Under the pieces are notes generated by a model. It saw only the letters and a list, made by a program, of their open reading frames with translations, searched no databases and was not told the origin of the DNA. From JAZDFH01 sp043808035 (lineage in GTDB: Bacteria > Patescibacteriota > Minisyncoccia > UBA6257 > Colwellbacteraceae), in the NCBI GenBank assembly GCA_043808035.1, contig JAZDFH010000059.1, positions 1 to 12,662 on the forward strand: a stretch of DNA of 12,662 nt, written 5' to 3'. Positions within the stretch are counted from its first letter, which is position 1. Each line of letters begins with the position of its first letter. Of the stretch, positions 1 to 6,065 are shown piece after piece. The position numbers were made by a program, and so were the translations under genes.

Positions 1-213
1 GACACGGGTATAGGAATGACAGAAGAAGAGAAAGAGAAAATATTCACGAGATCATTTGAGAGAGGAATGAAAGCCAAAGAGATGAATGCCACAGGAAGAG
101 GGATAGGACTGATGCTTACGAAACAAATCGTTGAGGCTCATGGTGGAGTGATTCATGCGGAGTCTGCTGGCCGAGACACGGGGAGTGTGTTTGTGGTGGA
201 GATGCCGGTATAG
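1..213 (+). CDS. Histidine kinase, C-terminal fragment (5'-truncated by window edge)
   Basis: The frame is open from base 1 to the TAG at 211-213 and encodes the last 70 residues of a sensor histidine kinase. The fragment starts inside the ATP-binding (HATPase_c) domain with the G1 box DTGIGM, continues through an F-box-like stretch (KIFTRSFERG) and has an intact G2 box (GRGIGL) followed by the usual IVEAHGG segment and closing beta strands. The sensor, dimerisation and phospho-acceptor regions lie to the left of the window, so input signal and partner are unknown. The first in-frame ATG (base 16) falls inside the G1 box and cannot be the real start. The retained glycines suggest a functional nucleotide lid. 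It is the first of four histidine kinases in the window. Confidence 0.88.
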   Translation, partial: DTGIGMTEEEKEKIFTRSFERGMKAKEMNATGRGIGLMLTKQIVEAHGGVIHAESAGRDTGSVFVVEMPV

Positions 214-296
214 AATTTCAAAGTCCAAAATCCAAATTACAAATGAATATCAAATTGGCATTTGACATTAAAAATACACAATGTGCTTTTCTATGA

Positions 297-345
297 TTCC
301 AAATTCTTGATTCTTGATTCTTTATTCTAGATTCATTATTCCTTC
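297..345 (-). repeat. Tandem heptamer repeat (about 7 units, GAATNNN on the minus strand)
   Basis: On the plus strand the units begin every 7 bases with TTC: TTCCAAA, TTCTTGA, TTCTTGA, TTCTTTA, TTCTAGA, TTCATTA, TTCCTTC, covering 297-345. Read on the minus strand this is a series of GAAT-led heptamers such as GAATCAA and GAATCTA. The same heptamer type occurs on the plus strand at 12422-12442. The regular period and the reuse at two intergenic sites show a real repeat family. Its function cannot be read from the sequence. Confidence 0.75.
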
Positions 346-378
346 TTCTTGTAATGCGTATTTTCTCCTGATATGTAC

Positions 379-384
379 TATAAT
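379..384 (+). promoter_or_regulatory. Candidate -10 element upstream of epimerase-like gene
   Basis: A perfect TATAAT hexamer lies 13 bases before the ATG at 398. No good -35 match is seen at 16-18 bases upstream. If used, the transcript would begin about 6 to 8 bases before the start codon, leaving almost no leader, and there is no Shine-Dalgarno sequence in that gap. Confidence 0.35.
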
Positions 385-397
385 GTATCATAGAACA

Positions 398-1075
398 ATG
401 AATGTTATTCCAGCAATAAATGCAATTTCCGTTCATGATGCGGAAGAAAAAATTTCGATTGCGAAGTCATTTTCGCGAGCAATACATTTTGACTTTGCAG
501 ATGGTACTTTTACTCAGAATACACTATGGGGAACGAGTTATGATATAGCTTGTTTATGCAAAAAATATCCGGATATTTTTTTTGAAGTTCATTTGATGAC
601 ACGGACGCCTTTTTTATACACGCATGAACTTTTGAGTGCCGGAGTGGGGCGGATTATTGTCCATGCTGAAGTCGGAGACTTTGATGATATTAAAGAAGAT
701 ATACAGATAAATATAGAGAAATATATGATTTCTTTCCTTCCTCAAACTTCAATTGATACAATGCGTCCTTTTTTTTCTTTGGTTCAAAATTATCAAATAC
801 TTTCCGTTGATCCAGGATTTTCGGGACAATTTTTTCAAAATCATGTTCTTGAAAAAATTAGATTTTTGCGGGGGTACTTACCCAATGCTACAATAGAAGT
901 TGATGGAGGTGTTAATGAAAAGACGGCGGTGATGATAAAACACGCAGGGGCAGATACGATTGTGTCGGCGTCGTACATTTTTGATAACATCTCTCCAGAA
1001 AAAGCGTTTAAAAGACTCGTTGGTATAATGGCGAGAAATGGCGATAGTATCAGCGAGTATGAGGAAAAGGCATGA
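398..1075 (+). CDS. rpe: Ribulose-phosphate 3-epimerase-like TIM-barrel protein
   Basis: This 225-residue protein resembles ribulose-phosphate 3-epimerase, which interconverts ribulose 5-phosphate and xylulose 5-phosphate in the non-oxidative pentose phosphate pathway. The family landmarks appear in order: the metal-site segment IHFDFADGTFTQN (residues 29-41), VHLM (64-67), SVDPGFSGQFF (136-146) and EVDGGVN (167-173). The four expected metal ligands, H30, D32, H65 and D169, are present. The canonical DVMDG is DFADG here (metal-site Met replaced by Ala) and NPGF is DPGF, so it is a divergent member. ATG 398 is chosen because it begins just before the first barrel strand (VIPAINA) and matches the family length. 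The gene overlaps the next one by 4 bases (ATGA), implying coupled translation with transketolase. A related sugar-phosphate epimerase activity is an alternative. Confidence 0.8.
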   Translation: MNVIPAINAISVHDAEEKISIAKSFSRAIHFDFADGTFTQNTLWGTSYDIACLCKKYPDIFFEVHLMTRTPFLYTHELLSAGVGRIIVHAEVGDFDDIKEDIQINIEKYMISFLPQTSIDTMRPFFSLVQNYQILSVDPGFSGQFFQNHVLEKIRFLRGYLPNATIEVDGGVNEKTAVMIKHAGADTIVSASYIFDNISPEKAFKRLVGIMARNGDSISEYEEKA

Positions 1076-1929
1076 AATTGCATGAGAACAAAATACGGCT
1101 TTTAGAAGAAATCTCCCGCTGTGTCCGTGAAACGATCGTAGAAATACTGACGGAGGTGGGGAGCGGCCATTCAGCGGGTTCGTTAGGTATGGCAGATATT
1201 TTTACTGCTCTATATTTTTATATTTTGAAACACGATCCTCAAAATCCTTATTGGTCCGAAAGGGACAGGTTGGTTGTCTCAAATGGACATTTATGCCCTG
1301 CACAATATGCCACTATGGCATATGCGGGATATTTTTCTTTAGAGGAATTGAAGACGTTGCGTCACATTGGTTCACGATTACAAGGTAATCCGCATAGACC
1401 GTCGCTTCCCGGGATTGAAGTTACGTCAGGTTCTCTCGGTTTGGGACTCGGACAGGCTGCGGGGATTGCGCTTGCCGCAAAACTTGATAGCGAAAAACAT
1501 AGAGTCTACTGCATACTCTCTGATGAAGAACATACGTCAGGGACTATTTGGGAGAGTGCTCTTTTTATATCAAAACACAGGTTAGGCAGTATAACGGTTA
1601 TTATCGATCGAAACGGTATTCAAATTGATGGGTTGACGGAAAATATCTTACCGATTGAGCCTTTAAAGGAAAAGTATGAGGCATTCGGATGGAATGTATT
1701 GGAGATAGATGGGCATAATTTTGAACACATCATTGATGCTGTCCAAGAGTCGAAGGCGATGTTCGAAAAACCGACAGCGATTATTGCGCATACGATTCCG
1801 GGGAAGGGTATCGATTTTATAGAAGATCATTATTTAAAATATGGCAAATTATTAACGGATGATGAATCACGCAAGGCAATTGCTCGTTTGCAAACATTAG
1901 ATGGAAAAATAACAAACGAAGTTGAATAA
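1072..1929 (+). CDS. tkt: Transketolase, N-terminal (ThDP pyrophosphate-binding) subunit, divergent active site
   Basis: This is the N-terminal half of a split transketolase (285 residues, normal for the subunit). Transketolase moves two-carbon ketol units between sugar phosphates using thiamine diphosphate. Visible motifs are SGHSAGSLGMADI (31-43), NGHLCPAQYA (71-80), GSRLQGNPH (100-108), TSGSLGLGLGQAAG (118-131), the ThDP/metal motif SDEEHTSG (150-157) ending in DRNGIQIDG (179-187), and PGKGIDFIE (243-251). H33, H73, D151 and N181 are conserved. Against the usual family motifs, the GDGE-type sequence is SDEE, the Glu of the QEG segment is S156, the His of QGHP is N106, and the His of the WHGK-type segment is Y257. 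It starts at an ATGA overlap with the epimerase-like gene and has an upstream AGGAAAAGG ribosome site. The C-half is encoded at 2037. Family membership is secure, but canonical activity is doubtful. Confidence 0.87.
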   Translation: MKLHENKIRLLEEISRCVRETIVEILTEVGSGHSAGSLGMADIFTALYFYILKHDPQNPYWSERDRLVVSNGHLCPAQYATMAYAGYFSLEELKTLRHIGSRLQGNPHRPSLPGIEVTSGSLGLGLGQAAGIALAAKLDSEKHRVYCILSDEEHTSGTIWESALFISKHRLGSITVIIDRNGIQIDGLTENILPIEPLKEKYEAFGWNVLEIDGHNFEHIIDAVQESKAMFEKPTAIIAHTIPGKGIDFIEDHYLKYGKLLTDDESRKAIARLQTLDGKITNEVE

Positions 1930-1964
1930 TGGGCTTTTATCATTATACTTTTTTGGTGCAAAAT

Positions 1965-2010
1965 AGCTTCGCCTAATGTACAATAGAATATAAGGCGAGG
2001 TTTCTTTTTT
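1965..2010 (+). terminator. Hairpin plus T-tract between the transketolase halves (terminator or attenuator)
   Basis: Bases 1965-1974 (AGCTTCGCCT) pair with 1993-2002 (AGGCGAGGTT) to give a 10-bp stem with two G-U-type pairs, an 18-base loop, and a T-rich tail (TCTTTTTT) ending at 2010. The shape fits intrinsic termination. It lies between two genes whose products should form one enzyme, so partial termination, attenuation or transcript processing is possible. The loop also contains TACAAT (1979-1984), a possible -10 for a separate transcript of the downstream half. Confidence 0.55.
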
Positions 2011-2036
2011 GTGTAACGCCGTTGTTATGGTAATTT

Positions 2037-3044
2037 ATGGTAAGCAGACGAGCACGATTAACTCCAAAATTATTTACCGACCGTATTGAAAAGGTATACG
2101 TTCATGATGGGTATCGCAAAGGCTTAGTAATTGCCGGTATGCGAGATGAACATGTCGTTGCTCTTTCAACTGACGGTATTGTTGCGTTGAGAAGCGATGC
2201 GTTCGCGGAAAAATTTCCTGAACGGTTTTTCGCGACAGGTATTGCGGATACGAATATGATAACTGTTGCTGTTGGATTGGGTATCTCGGGGAAAATTCCA
2301 TTTGTGGCATCGGAAGCCGCTCTCTCTCCGGGACGGACATTTGAACATATTCGTACAACGGCATGTTATAACGATGCGAATATAAAAATTGCAGGTCATC
2401 GAGCGGGGATTTCGGGTGGACAGGAAGGGGCGGTGCATCAAGCGTATGAAGATATTTCAACGGTACGGACATTGCCGCATATGAAAATATTTGTCCCGTG
2501 TGACGCGATTGAAGCGGAAAAAGCCACTATTGCTGCTTCACAGATATGGGGGCCTGTGTATTTACGCTTTTCAGCACAAAAAAATCCGCTGATAACGACA
2601 GAAGAGACGCCATTTTTGCCGGGCAAAGCAGAGGTTTATTGGGAATCATATGGAAAAAAACGCACACCACAAGTTGCTCTTATCGCTTGTGGCCCACTTG
2701 TTTATGACGCGTTGATTGCTGCCGACGAATTGGAACAGGAGGGGATAGGCAGCATTGTTTTGAATAATCATACGATAAAACCGATGGATGAGAAAAAGAT
2801 TATAGAAGTTGCGCAAGTTTGTGGTGCGGTGGTGACTATTGAAGATCATCAAATTATGGGGGGGATGGGAAGCGCGGTTGCGGAAATCCTCACAAAAAAT
2901 TATCCCGTTCCACAAGAGTTTATTGGTATGCACGATGTCTTTGGTGAATCGGGGCGGCTGCAAGAGTTAAAAGAAAAATATTTTATGGATATTACGGCAA
3001 TCAAAAAAGCGGTCAAGACAGTTCTTAAAAGGAAAAAAAAGTAG
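2037..3044 (+). CDS. tkt: Transketolase, C-terminal (pyrimidine-binding) subunit, divergent active site
   Basis: This 335-residue protein is the C-terminal half of a split transketolase, covering the ThDP pyrimidine-binding domain and the C-terminal domain. Family landmarks: FPERFFATGIADTNM (60-74), SGKIPFVAS (84-92), GAVHQAYEDI (131-140), IFVPCDAIEA (151-160), GPVYLRF (172-178), IACGPL (216-221), NNHTIKPMDE (243-252), and IEDHQIMGGMGSAVAEIL (268-285). The glutamate of the usual GIAE motif, which activates ThDP, is D71. The aromatic residues of the usual STFAVF-like segment are E93 and L96, and the Asp before the conserved His is E130. H134 is kept. The start at ATG 2037 gives the short basic leader common in this family. 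It lies 107 bases after the N-half, behind a hairpin. Membership is clear from the C-terminal half, but whether it activates ThDP normally is doubtful. Confidence 0.87.
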   Translation: MVSRRARLTPKLFTDRIEKVYVHDGYRKGLVIAGMRDEHVVALSTDGIVALRSDAFAEKFPERFFATGIADTNMITVAVGLGISGKIPFVASEAALSPGRTFEHIRTTACYNDANIKIAGHRAGISGGQEGAVHQAYEDISTVRTLPHMKIFVPCDAIEAEKATIAASQIWGPVYLRFSAQKNPLITTEETPFLPGKAEVYWESYGKKRTPQVALIACGPLVYDALIAADELEQEGIGSIVLNNHTIKPMDEKKIIEVAQVCGAVVTIEDHQIMGGMGSAVAEILTKNYPVPQEFIGMHDVFGESGRLQELKEKYFMDITAIKKAVKTVLKRKKK

Positions 3045-3050
3045 TATTAT
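3022..3050 (+). promoter_or_regulatory. Weak candidate promoter for HK1
   Basis: TTCTTA (3022-3027) and TATTAT (3045-3050) are separated by 17 bases and lie at the end of the transketolase C-half and just after its stop. The ATG of the kinase follows 22 bases later. No Shine-Dalgarno sequence is visible in the 28-base gap, so the kinase may instead be read through from upstream. Confidence 0.25.
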
Positions 3051-3072
3051 TTAGATAAAGTATTTTTTAACT

Positions 3073-4722
3073 ATGAGCATGACGATTTTTGAACAAACGG
3101 TTTTACTTGCTTCTCTTATTGTTGCGGTGACTTCTGCTTTTTTTGGCAGTCTTGTGTATATGAATGAACGAAATCGATTAGTTAATAAAGTATTTTTTTG
3201 TATTACTATATCTGTTGCAGTATGGATAGTTGCCGTTCTTGTTGAGACGCAGGGCGTTAGTGCATTAATCAGTTTATATAGTAGTCGAGTTGGTTTAGCC
3301 GCTGCGGTCATGATTGCTTTTTTTGTCTATCGATTTTCATATCATTTTTCAGGGGATGATAAAAAATTCAGAGAACACTTGGTGGTAATATCAGTTATTA
3401 CTGGTGTTGTATTTTGTTTGTGTTTATTTACTCCGTTTGTTTTGAAAGAAGTACAGATCTTACAAGATGGGAGGCAACAAAATATATATAATTTTGGAGT
3501 GTTTATCTTTGGCGTTTATTTTATTACTTTCATCGGTCTGGGGTTCTTTCTTCTTATAAGTAAATTCAGGAGATTGCGTTCAGAGACAGAGAGGAGACAA
3601 ATATTACTTATCATTCTTGGTATTATTCTTTCTGCAAGTATCGCCTTTACAACAAACCTTATTCTCCCCGCGTTAGGCTTCGTTGGCACTTTGCAGTTTG
3701 GACCACCGTCTATTATTTTCTTTGTCGGCTTTTCTTCATATGCCATTTTGAAACATCACCTATTTAATATCCGCGTGCTAGCAACGGCTGTTTTTTCATT
3801 CTTATTTATTCTATTCTCTATTGTTCATATACCTTTTATGGCTCCTGGGACAGGAACTATTTTGAGTATCTTTATGTTCGTGATAGCGGTCATTGCAGTG
3901 GGTTTTGTCATTCGGAGTGCGTTTGATGAAATTATGCAGCGAAAAAAATTGGAACAATTTGCGAAAAAGTTAGAACAGGCAAATAAGGATTTACTGCGAT
4001 TGGATACTTTACGAAAAGAATTTTTTTCTTTCGCCTCCCATCAGTTACGACAGCCGCTCGTCATTATGAAAGGATATGCGAGTTTGATTTACGAGGGTAG
4101 TTATGGTGAAGTTGCCCCTGAAATAAAACATGCATCTAAAAAAATAGAGGATGCAGTTGATCAGCTGAATTTAGTGGTAAATAATTTTTTGGACATCCGT
4201 TCCATTGAAGAAGGAAAGATGCAATATGCTTTCCAGGTTACTGATGTGGTAAATATTATTCGTACGGTTGTTGCAGATTATAAAAATGTTGCCGAGTCGC
4301 GAAAATTAGCACTGACATTCGAAGCCTCTCCAGAGGTTATTGAAGGGAATGTTGATCCCTTAAAATTCAAACAGGTGATTCAAAATTTGGTTGATAATTC
4401 TTTGAAATATACTCCTACAGGCTATGTACATGTCTCTGTGACAGAAAATGATGATCATTATATTTATATTACCGTTTCCGATTCCGGTATCGGGATGGAA
4501 GAATCTATTATAAAAATTCTTTTTCAAGAATTTGTACGCGATAAATCAGCGGTAAAAAAAGGCATTAGAGGAACGGGGCTGGGACTTTATTTTATTAAAA
4601 ACATTGTAGAATCCCATAAAGGAGAAATTTGGGCGACATCAGAAGGGGAGGGAAAAGGCGCGCAGTTTCATATTAAATTGTTATCTTGTTCAGATAGTAA
4701 TAAAGGACTGAAAGGCAAATAA
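3073..4722 (+). CDS. Multi-TM sensor histidine kinase (HK1)
   Basis: This 549-residue membrane histidine kinase has an N-terminal region with about nine hydrophobic helices: seven in residues 9-227, resembling the 7TM sensor region found in some histidine kinases, plus two more at about 234-253 and 260-281. A charged coiled-coil linker (282-315) leads to the HisKA domain. The phospho-acceptor is H323 in ASHQLRQPL. The ATPase domain has the N-box VDNSLKYT (N442), G1 DSGIGM (470-475) and G2 GTGLGL (500-505), all intact. Residue H+4, normally Thr or Asn and needed for phosphatase activity in many HisKA kinases, is Gln here. The ligand is unknown; no PAS, GAF or HAMP domain is recognisable. It is paralogous to HK2 at 6066. 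No response regulator follows on its own strand. The start could also be the ATG at 3079. Confidence 0.92.
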   Translation: MSMTIFEQTVLLASLIVAVTSAFFGSLVYMNERNRLVNKVFFCITISVAVWIVAVLVETQGVSALISLYSSRVGLAAAVMIAFFVYRFSYHFSGDDKKFREHLVVISVITGVVFCLCLFTPFVLKEVQILQDGRQQNIYNFGVFIFGVYFITFIGLGFFLLISKFRRLRSETERRQILLIILGIILSASIAFTTNLILPALGFVGTLQFGPPSIIFFVGFSSYAILKHHLFNIRVLATAVFSFLFILFSIVHIPFMAPGTGTILSIFMFVIAVIAVGFVIRSAFDEIMQRKKLEQFAKKLEQANKDLLRLDTLRKEFFSFASHQLRQPLVIMKGYASLIYEGSYGEVAPEIKHASKKIEDAVDQLNLVVNNFLDIRSIEEGKMQYAFQVTDVVNIIRTVVADYKNVAESRKLALTFEASPEVIEGNVDPLKFKQVIQNLVDNSLKYTPTGYVHVSVTENDDHYIYITVSDSGIGMEESIIKILFQEFVRDKSAVKKGIRGTGLGLYFIKNIVESHKGEIWATSEGEGKGAQFHIKLLSCSDSNKGLKGK

Positions 4723-4751
4723 AAAAACCGCTTATATAAGCGGTTTTTTTT
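4721..4751. terminator. Strong bidirectional intrinsic terminator
   Basis: The 16-base perfect palindrome CCGCTTATATAAGCGG (4728-4743) is flanked by seven A bases on the left and eight T bases on the right. It therefore forms a GC-based stem with a U-tract on either strand. It lies between the convergent ends of HK1 (plus strand) and the response regulator at 4767 (minus strand) and overlaps the HK1 stop codon. Confidence 0.92.
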
Positions 4752-4766
4752 ATGATGTGTTTGATA

Positions 4767-5207
4767 TTATGAAAATGGTTTTTTAGTAACATTTTTAACC
4801 ACTTCAAGGAATTTTTCTGGTGTTGTCTCTGATTTAATCAAGAAATCTGTTGCTCCCGATTCGAATACCTGTTTCCGTATCTCGATATCAGTCATGTTTG
4901 AGAAAACGACGATAGGAGTGTCTTTGTGTCTAGGTTCACTTTTGATTTGTTTCAAAAACGCAATACCCATTTTCTCGCTAAGATCTTCTTCGTCACTGCT
5001 AGTTGTTTTGTCGTACGGGAGAATTAAATCAAGAATAATAACATCGGCGTCTTCTGTGTTTGCTTGTTCGAGTCCTGATTTTAAATCCATCGCACTTAAT
5101 ACAGTGTAATCGGTCGTGTCGTCGAGTAGAAAAACTTCTCCGAATAATGATCGCAGTAAATCTTCGTCTTCAATAAACAATACTTTGATATGTCTTTTCT
5201 CTGCCAT
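4767..5207 (-). CDS. Single-domain response regulator (receiver) with acidic loop insertion
   Basis: This 146-residue stand-alone receiver domain has no DNA-binding or enzymatic output domain. The acidic metal-binding pair is E13-D14 in FIEDED, the phospho-acceptor is D60 in ILDLILP, the switch residue is S103 in VVFSN, and the conserved lysine is K125 in FLIKSE. All are present, so it should be phosphorylatable. Between the D60 strand and the next helix lies an unusual polar and acidic insertion (about residues 65-80, rich in Asp, Glu, Ser and Thr) where most receivers have a short PxxxG loop. It starts 6 bases after the stop of HK3, so the two form a kinase-regulator operon on the minus strand. 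Output is probably by protein-protein contact, as in CheY-type regulators. It is terminated by the hairpin at 4721-4751. Confidence 0.92.
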   Translation of the reverse strand: MAEKRHIKVLFIEDEDLLRSLFGEVFLLDDTTDYTVLSAMDLKSGLEQANTEDADVIILDLILPYDKTTSSDEEDLSEKMGIAFLKQIKSEPRHKDTPIVVFSNMTDIEIRKQVFESGATDFLIKSETTPEKFLEVVKNVTKKPFS

Positions 5208-5213
5208 ACTTTT

Positions 5214-5897
5214 TTAGTTTAATATGTTTGGTATTACGACCGTAAATTTTGTACCTTTATTGACACCTTCGGAATATAGAGTAACTGATCCTTCAAGAAC
5301 TTTTTCGGTAAAACCTTTTATGACATACATACTGAGTGCGCCATGAAAAAGAGGAGAAAAAGCATGTTCAATTTCTTCGGGGCTGAAACCATTCCCCGTA
5401 TCGGTAACGATAACGGTTGTTTTCCCATCAGCTTGTTCAATGGTTACCGTTACTTTCCCTTCATTGGTGAATTTGAAAGCATTATTGATGATTTTTTCAA
5501 GAACAGTTTGGTAACTTGATTTACCTGTTGTAAGCATTTCTAGATTGTCAGGTATGTGTACTTCCAATTCAATATTTTTATCATGATATATTTTTTTAAT
5601 CGATTCGTTGATATTTTCGATAAGCTCTTTAATATTGAATGTTTCAATGAGAGGTGTAATTTCTTCTGCTTGAAGGCGTAAGGCATTAAATGCATCATTT
5701 AATAAATAATCGAGTTTTTTTGCTCCTTCGAGCGATTTTAAAATAAACTCCCGTTGTTTTTCCTCGGGAAATTTTTTATATGTCCCCGTCTCCCAAAAGC
5801 TTAAGTATCCTTTTGTTATGGTAAGAGGACCTTTTAGTTGGTGTTTCAAAACACGCAAAAAAGTTTTTTTATCTTCAAGTTTTTCTTCTTTTTCCAT
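5214..5897 (-). CDS. Soluble histidine kinase with degenerate ATP lid (HK3)
   Basis: The 227-residue kinase core has a HisKA helix pair with phospho-acceptor H19 in LKHQLKGPL and an HATPase domain with the N-box INNAFKFT (N139) and G1 DTGNG (166-170). The G2 lid, normally GxGLGL, is only recognisable by position as HGALSMYVIKG (185-195) and has lost its glycine pattern. H+4 is Gly instead of Thr or Asn. The frame continues upstream to a GTG at 6011, which would add 38 residues with one hydrophobic stretch. I prefer ATG 5897 because the extension runs through a non-triplet 14-bp tandem repeat, and a TACAAT hexamer lies 11 bases before this ATG. With this start it is cytoplasmic with no sensor domain. 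It is followed by its probable partner regulator at 4767-5207. The degenerate lid may mean weak kinase activity or a regulatory pseudokinase. Confidence 0.85.
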   Translation of the reverse strand: MEKEEKLEDKKTFLRVLKHQLKGPLTITKGYLSFWETGTYKKFPEEKQREFILKSLEGAKKLDYLLNDAFNALRLQAEEITPLIETFNIKELIENINESIKKIYHDKNIELEVHIPDNLEMLTTGKSSYQTVLEKIINNAFKFTNEGKVTVTIEQADGKTTVIVTDTGNGFSPEEIEHAFSPLFHGALSMYVIKGFTEKVLEGSVTLYSEGVNKGTKFTVVIPNILN

Positions 5898-5908
5898 ATT
5901 ACGTTTCC

Positions 5909-5914
5909 ATTGTA
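5909..5914 (-). promoter_or_regulatory. Candidate -10 element for HK3-regulator operon
   Basis: Read on the minus strand this is TACAAT, 11 bases before the preferred ATG at 5897. The -35 region at 17-bp spacing is poor. If used, the message would have almost no 5' leader. It lies inside the upstream extension of the reading frame, which supports the shorter start. Confidence 0.33.
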
Positions 5915-5938
5915 ACATAAATACACTGATAGCAATAG

Positions 5939-5966
5939 TGTATAATGTGAGTTGTATAATGTGAGT
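5939..5966. repeat. Perfect 14-bp tandem direct repeat in divergent promoter region
   Basis: TGTATAATGTGAGT occurs twice back to back (5939-5952 and 5953-5966) with no mismatch. Each copy contains a TATAAT hexamer on the plus strand. The repeat sits between the minus-strand HK3 operon and the plus-strand HK2 gene, where an activator or repressor site would be expected. The unit length of 14 is not a multiple of three, which argues against its being coding. Confidence 0.7.
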
Positions 5967-6023
5967 ATTACGAAACAGTACGGAGTAGCCTACGCGTTCT
6001 TTATTGAACACACAGCTGATTTT

Positions 6024-6052
6024 TTGTTTCTCTTTATATCCTAGTGTATACT
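6024..6052 (+). promoter_or_regulatory. Promoter for HK2
   Basis: TTGTTT (6024-6029) and TATACT (6047-6052) are separated by exactly 17 bases. The ATG at 6066 follows 13 bases after the -10, giving a leader of only about 6 bases and no room for a Shine-Dalgarno sequence. The same TTGTTT-17-TATAAT layout occurs before the bL25 gene. Confidence 0.55.
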
Positions 6053-6065
6053 TTGATATGTAAAA

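Larger units (their letters stand above)
214..397. other. Non-coding intergenic spacer with repeat modules
   Basis: This 184-base AT-rich stretch separates the kinase fragment from the epimerase-like gene and holds no convincing gene. Its first part (about 214-258) matches the segment at 12463-12507 in direct orientation. The part at 297-345 is a period-7 tandem repeat related, in inverted orientation, to 12422-12445. The right end holds a promoter-like TATAAT at 379-384. A TTG-initiated upstream extension of the epimerase frame is possible from 314 but would translate the repeat and is unlikely. Confidence 0.7.

Noticed and set aside
297..345. CRISPR-like array
   Set aside because: The period is 7 bases with no separate spacers, and there are no cas genes nearby.
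314..397. TTG-initiated extension of the epimerase-like protein
   Set aside because: It would translate the heptamer repeat and the promoter-like TATAAT, and the family fold begins right after the ATG at 398.
2074..2472. Long open frame on the minus strand inside the transketolase C-half
   Set aside because: It is antisense to a well-conserved enzyme, has no recognisable motif, and has the composition expected of a shadow frame.
5898..6011. Upstream GTG start for HK3 adding 38 residues with a hydrophobic stretch (possible membrane anchor)
   Set aside because: The extension runs through a tandem repeat of 14 bases that is out of triplet phase and through a TACAAT element 11 bases before the ATG at 5897. 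The shorter start is simpler, although a membrane anchor is not fully excluded.
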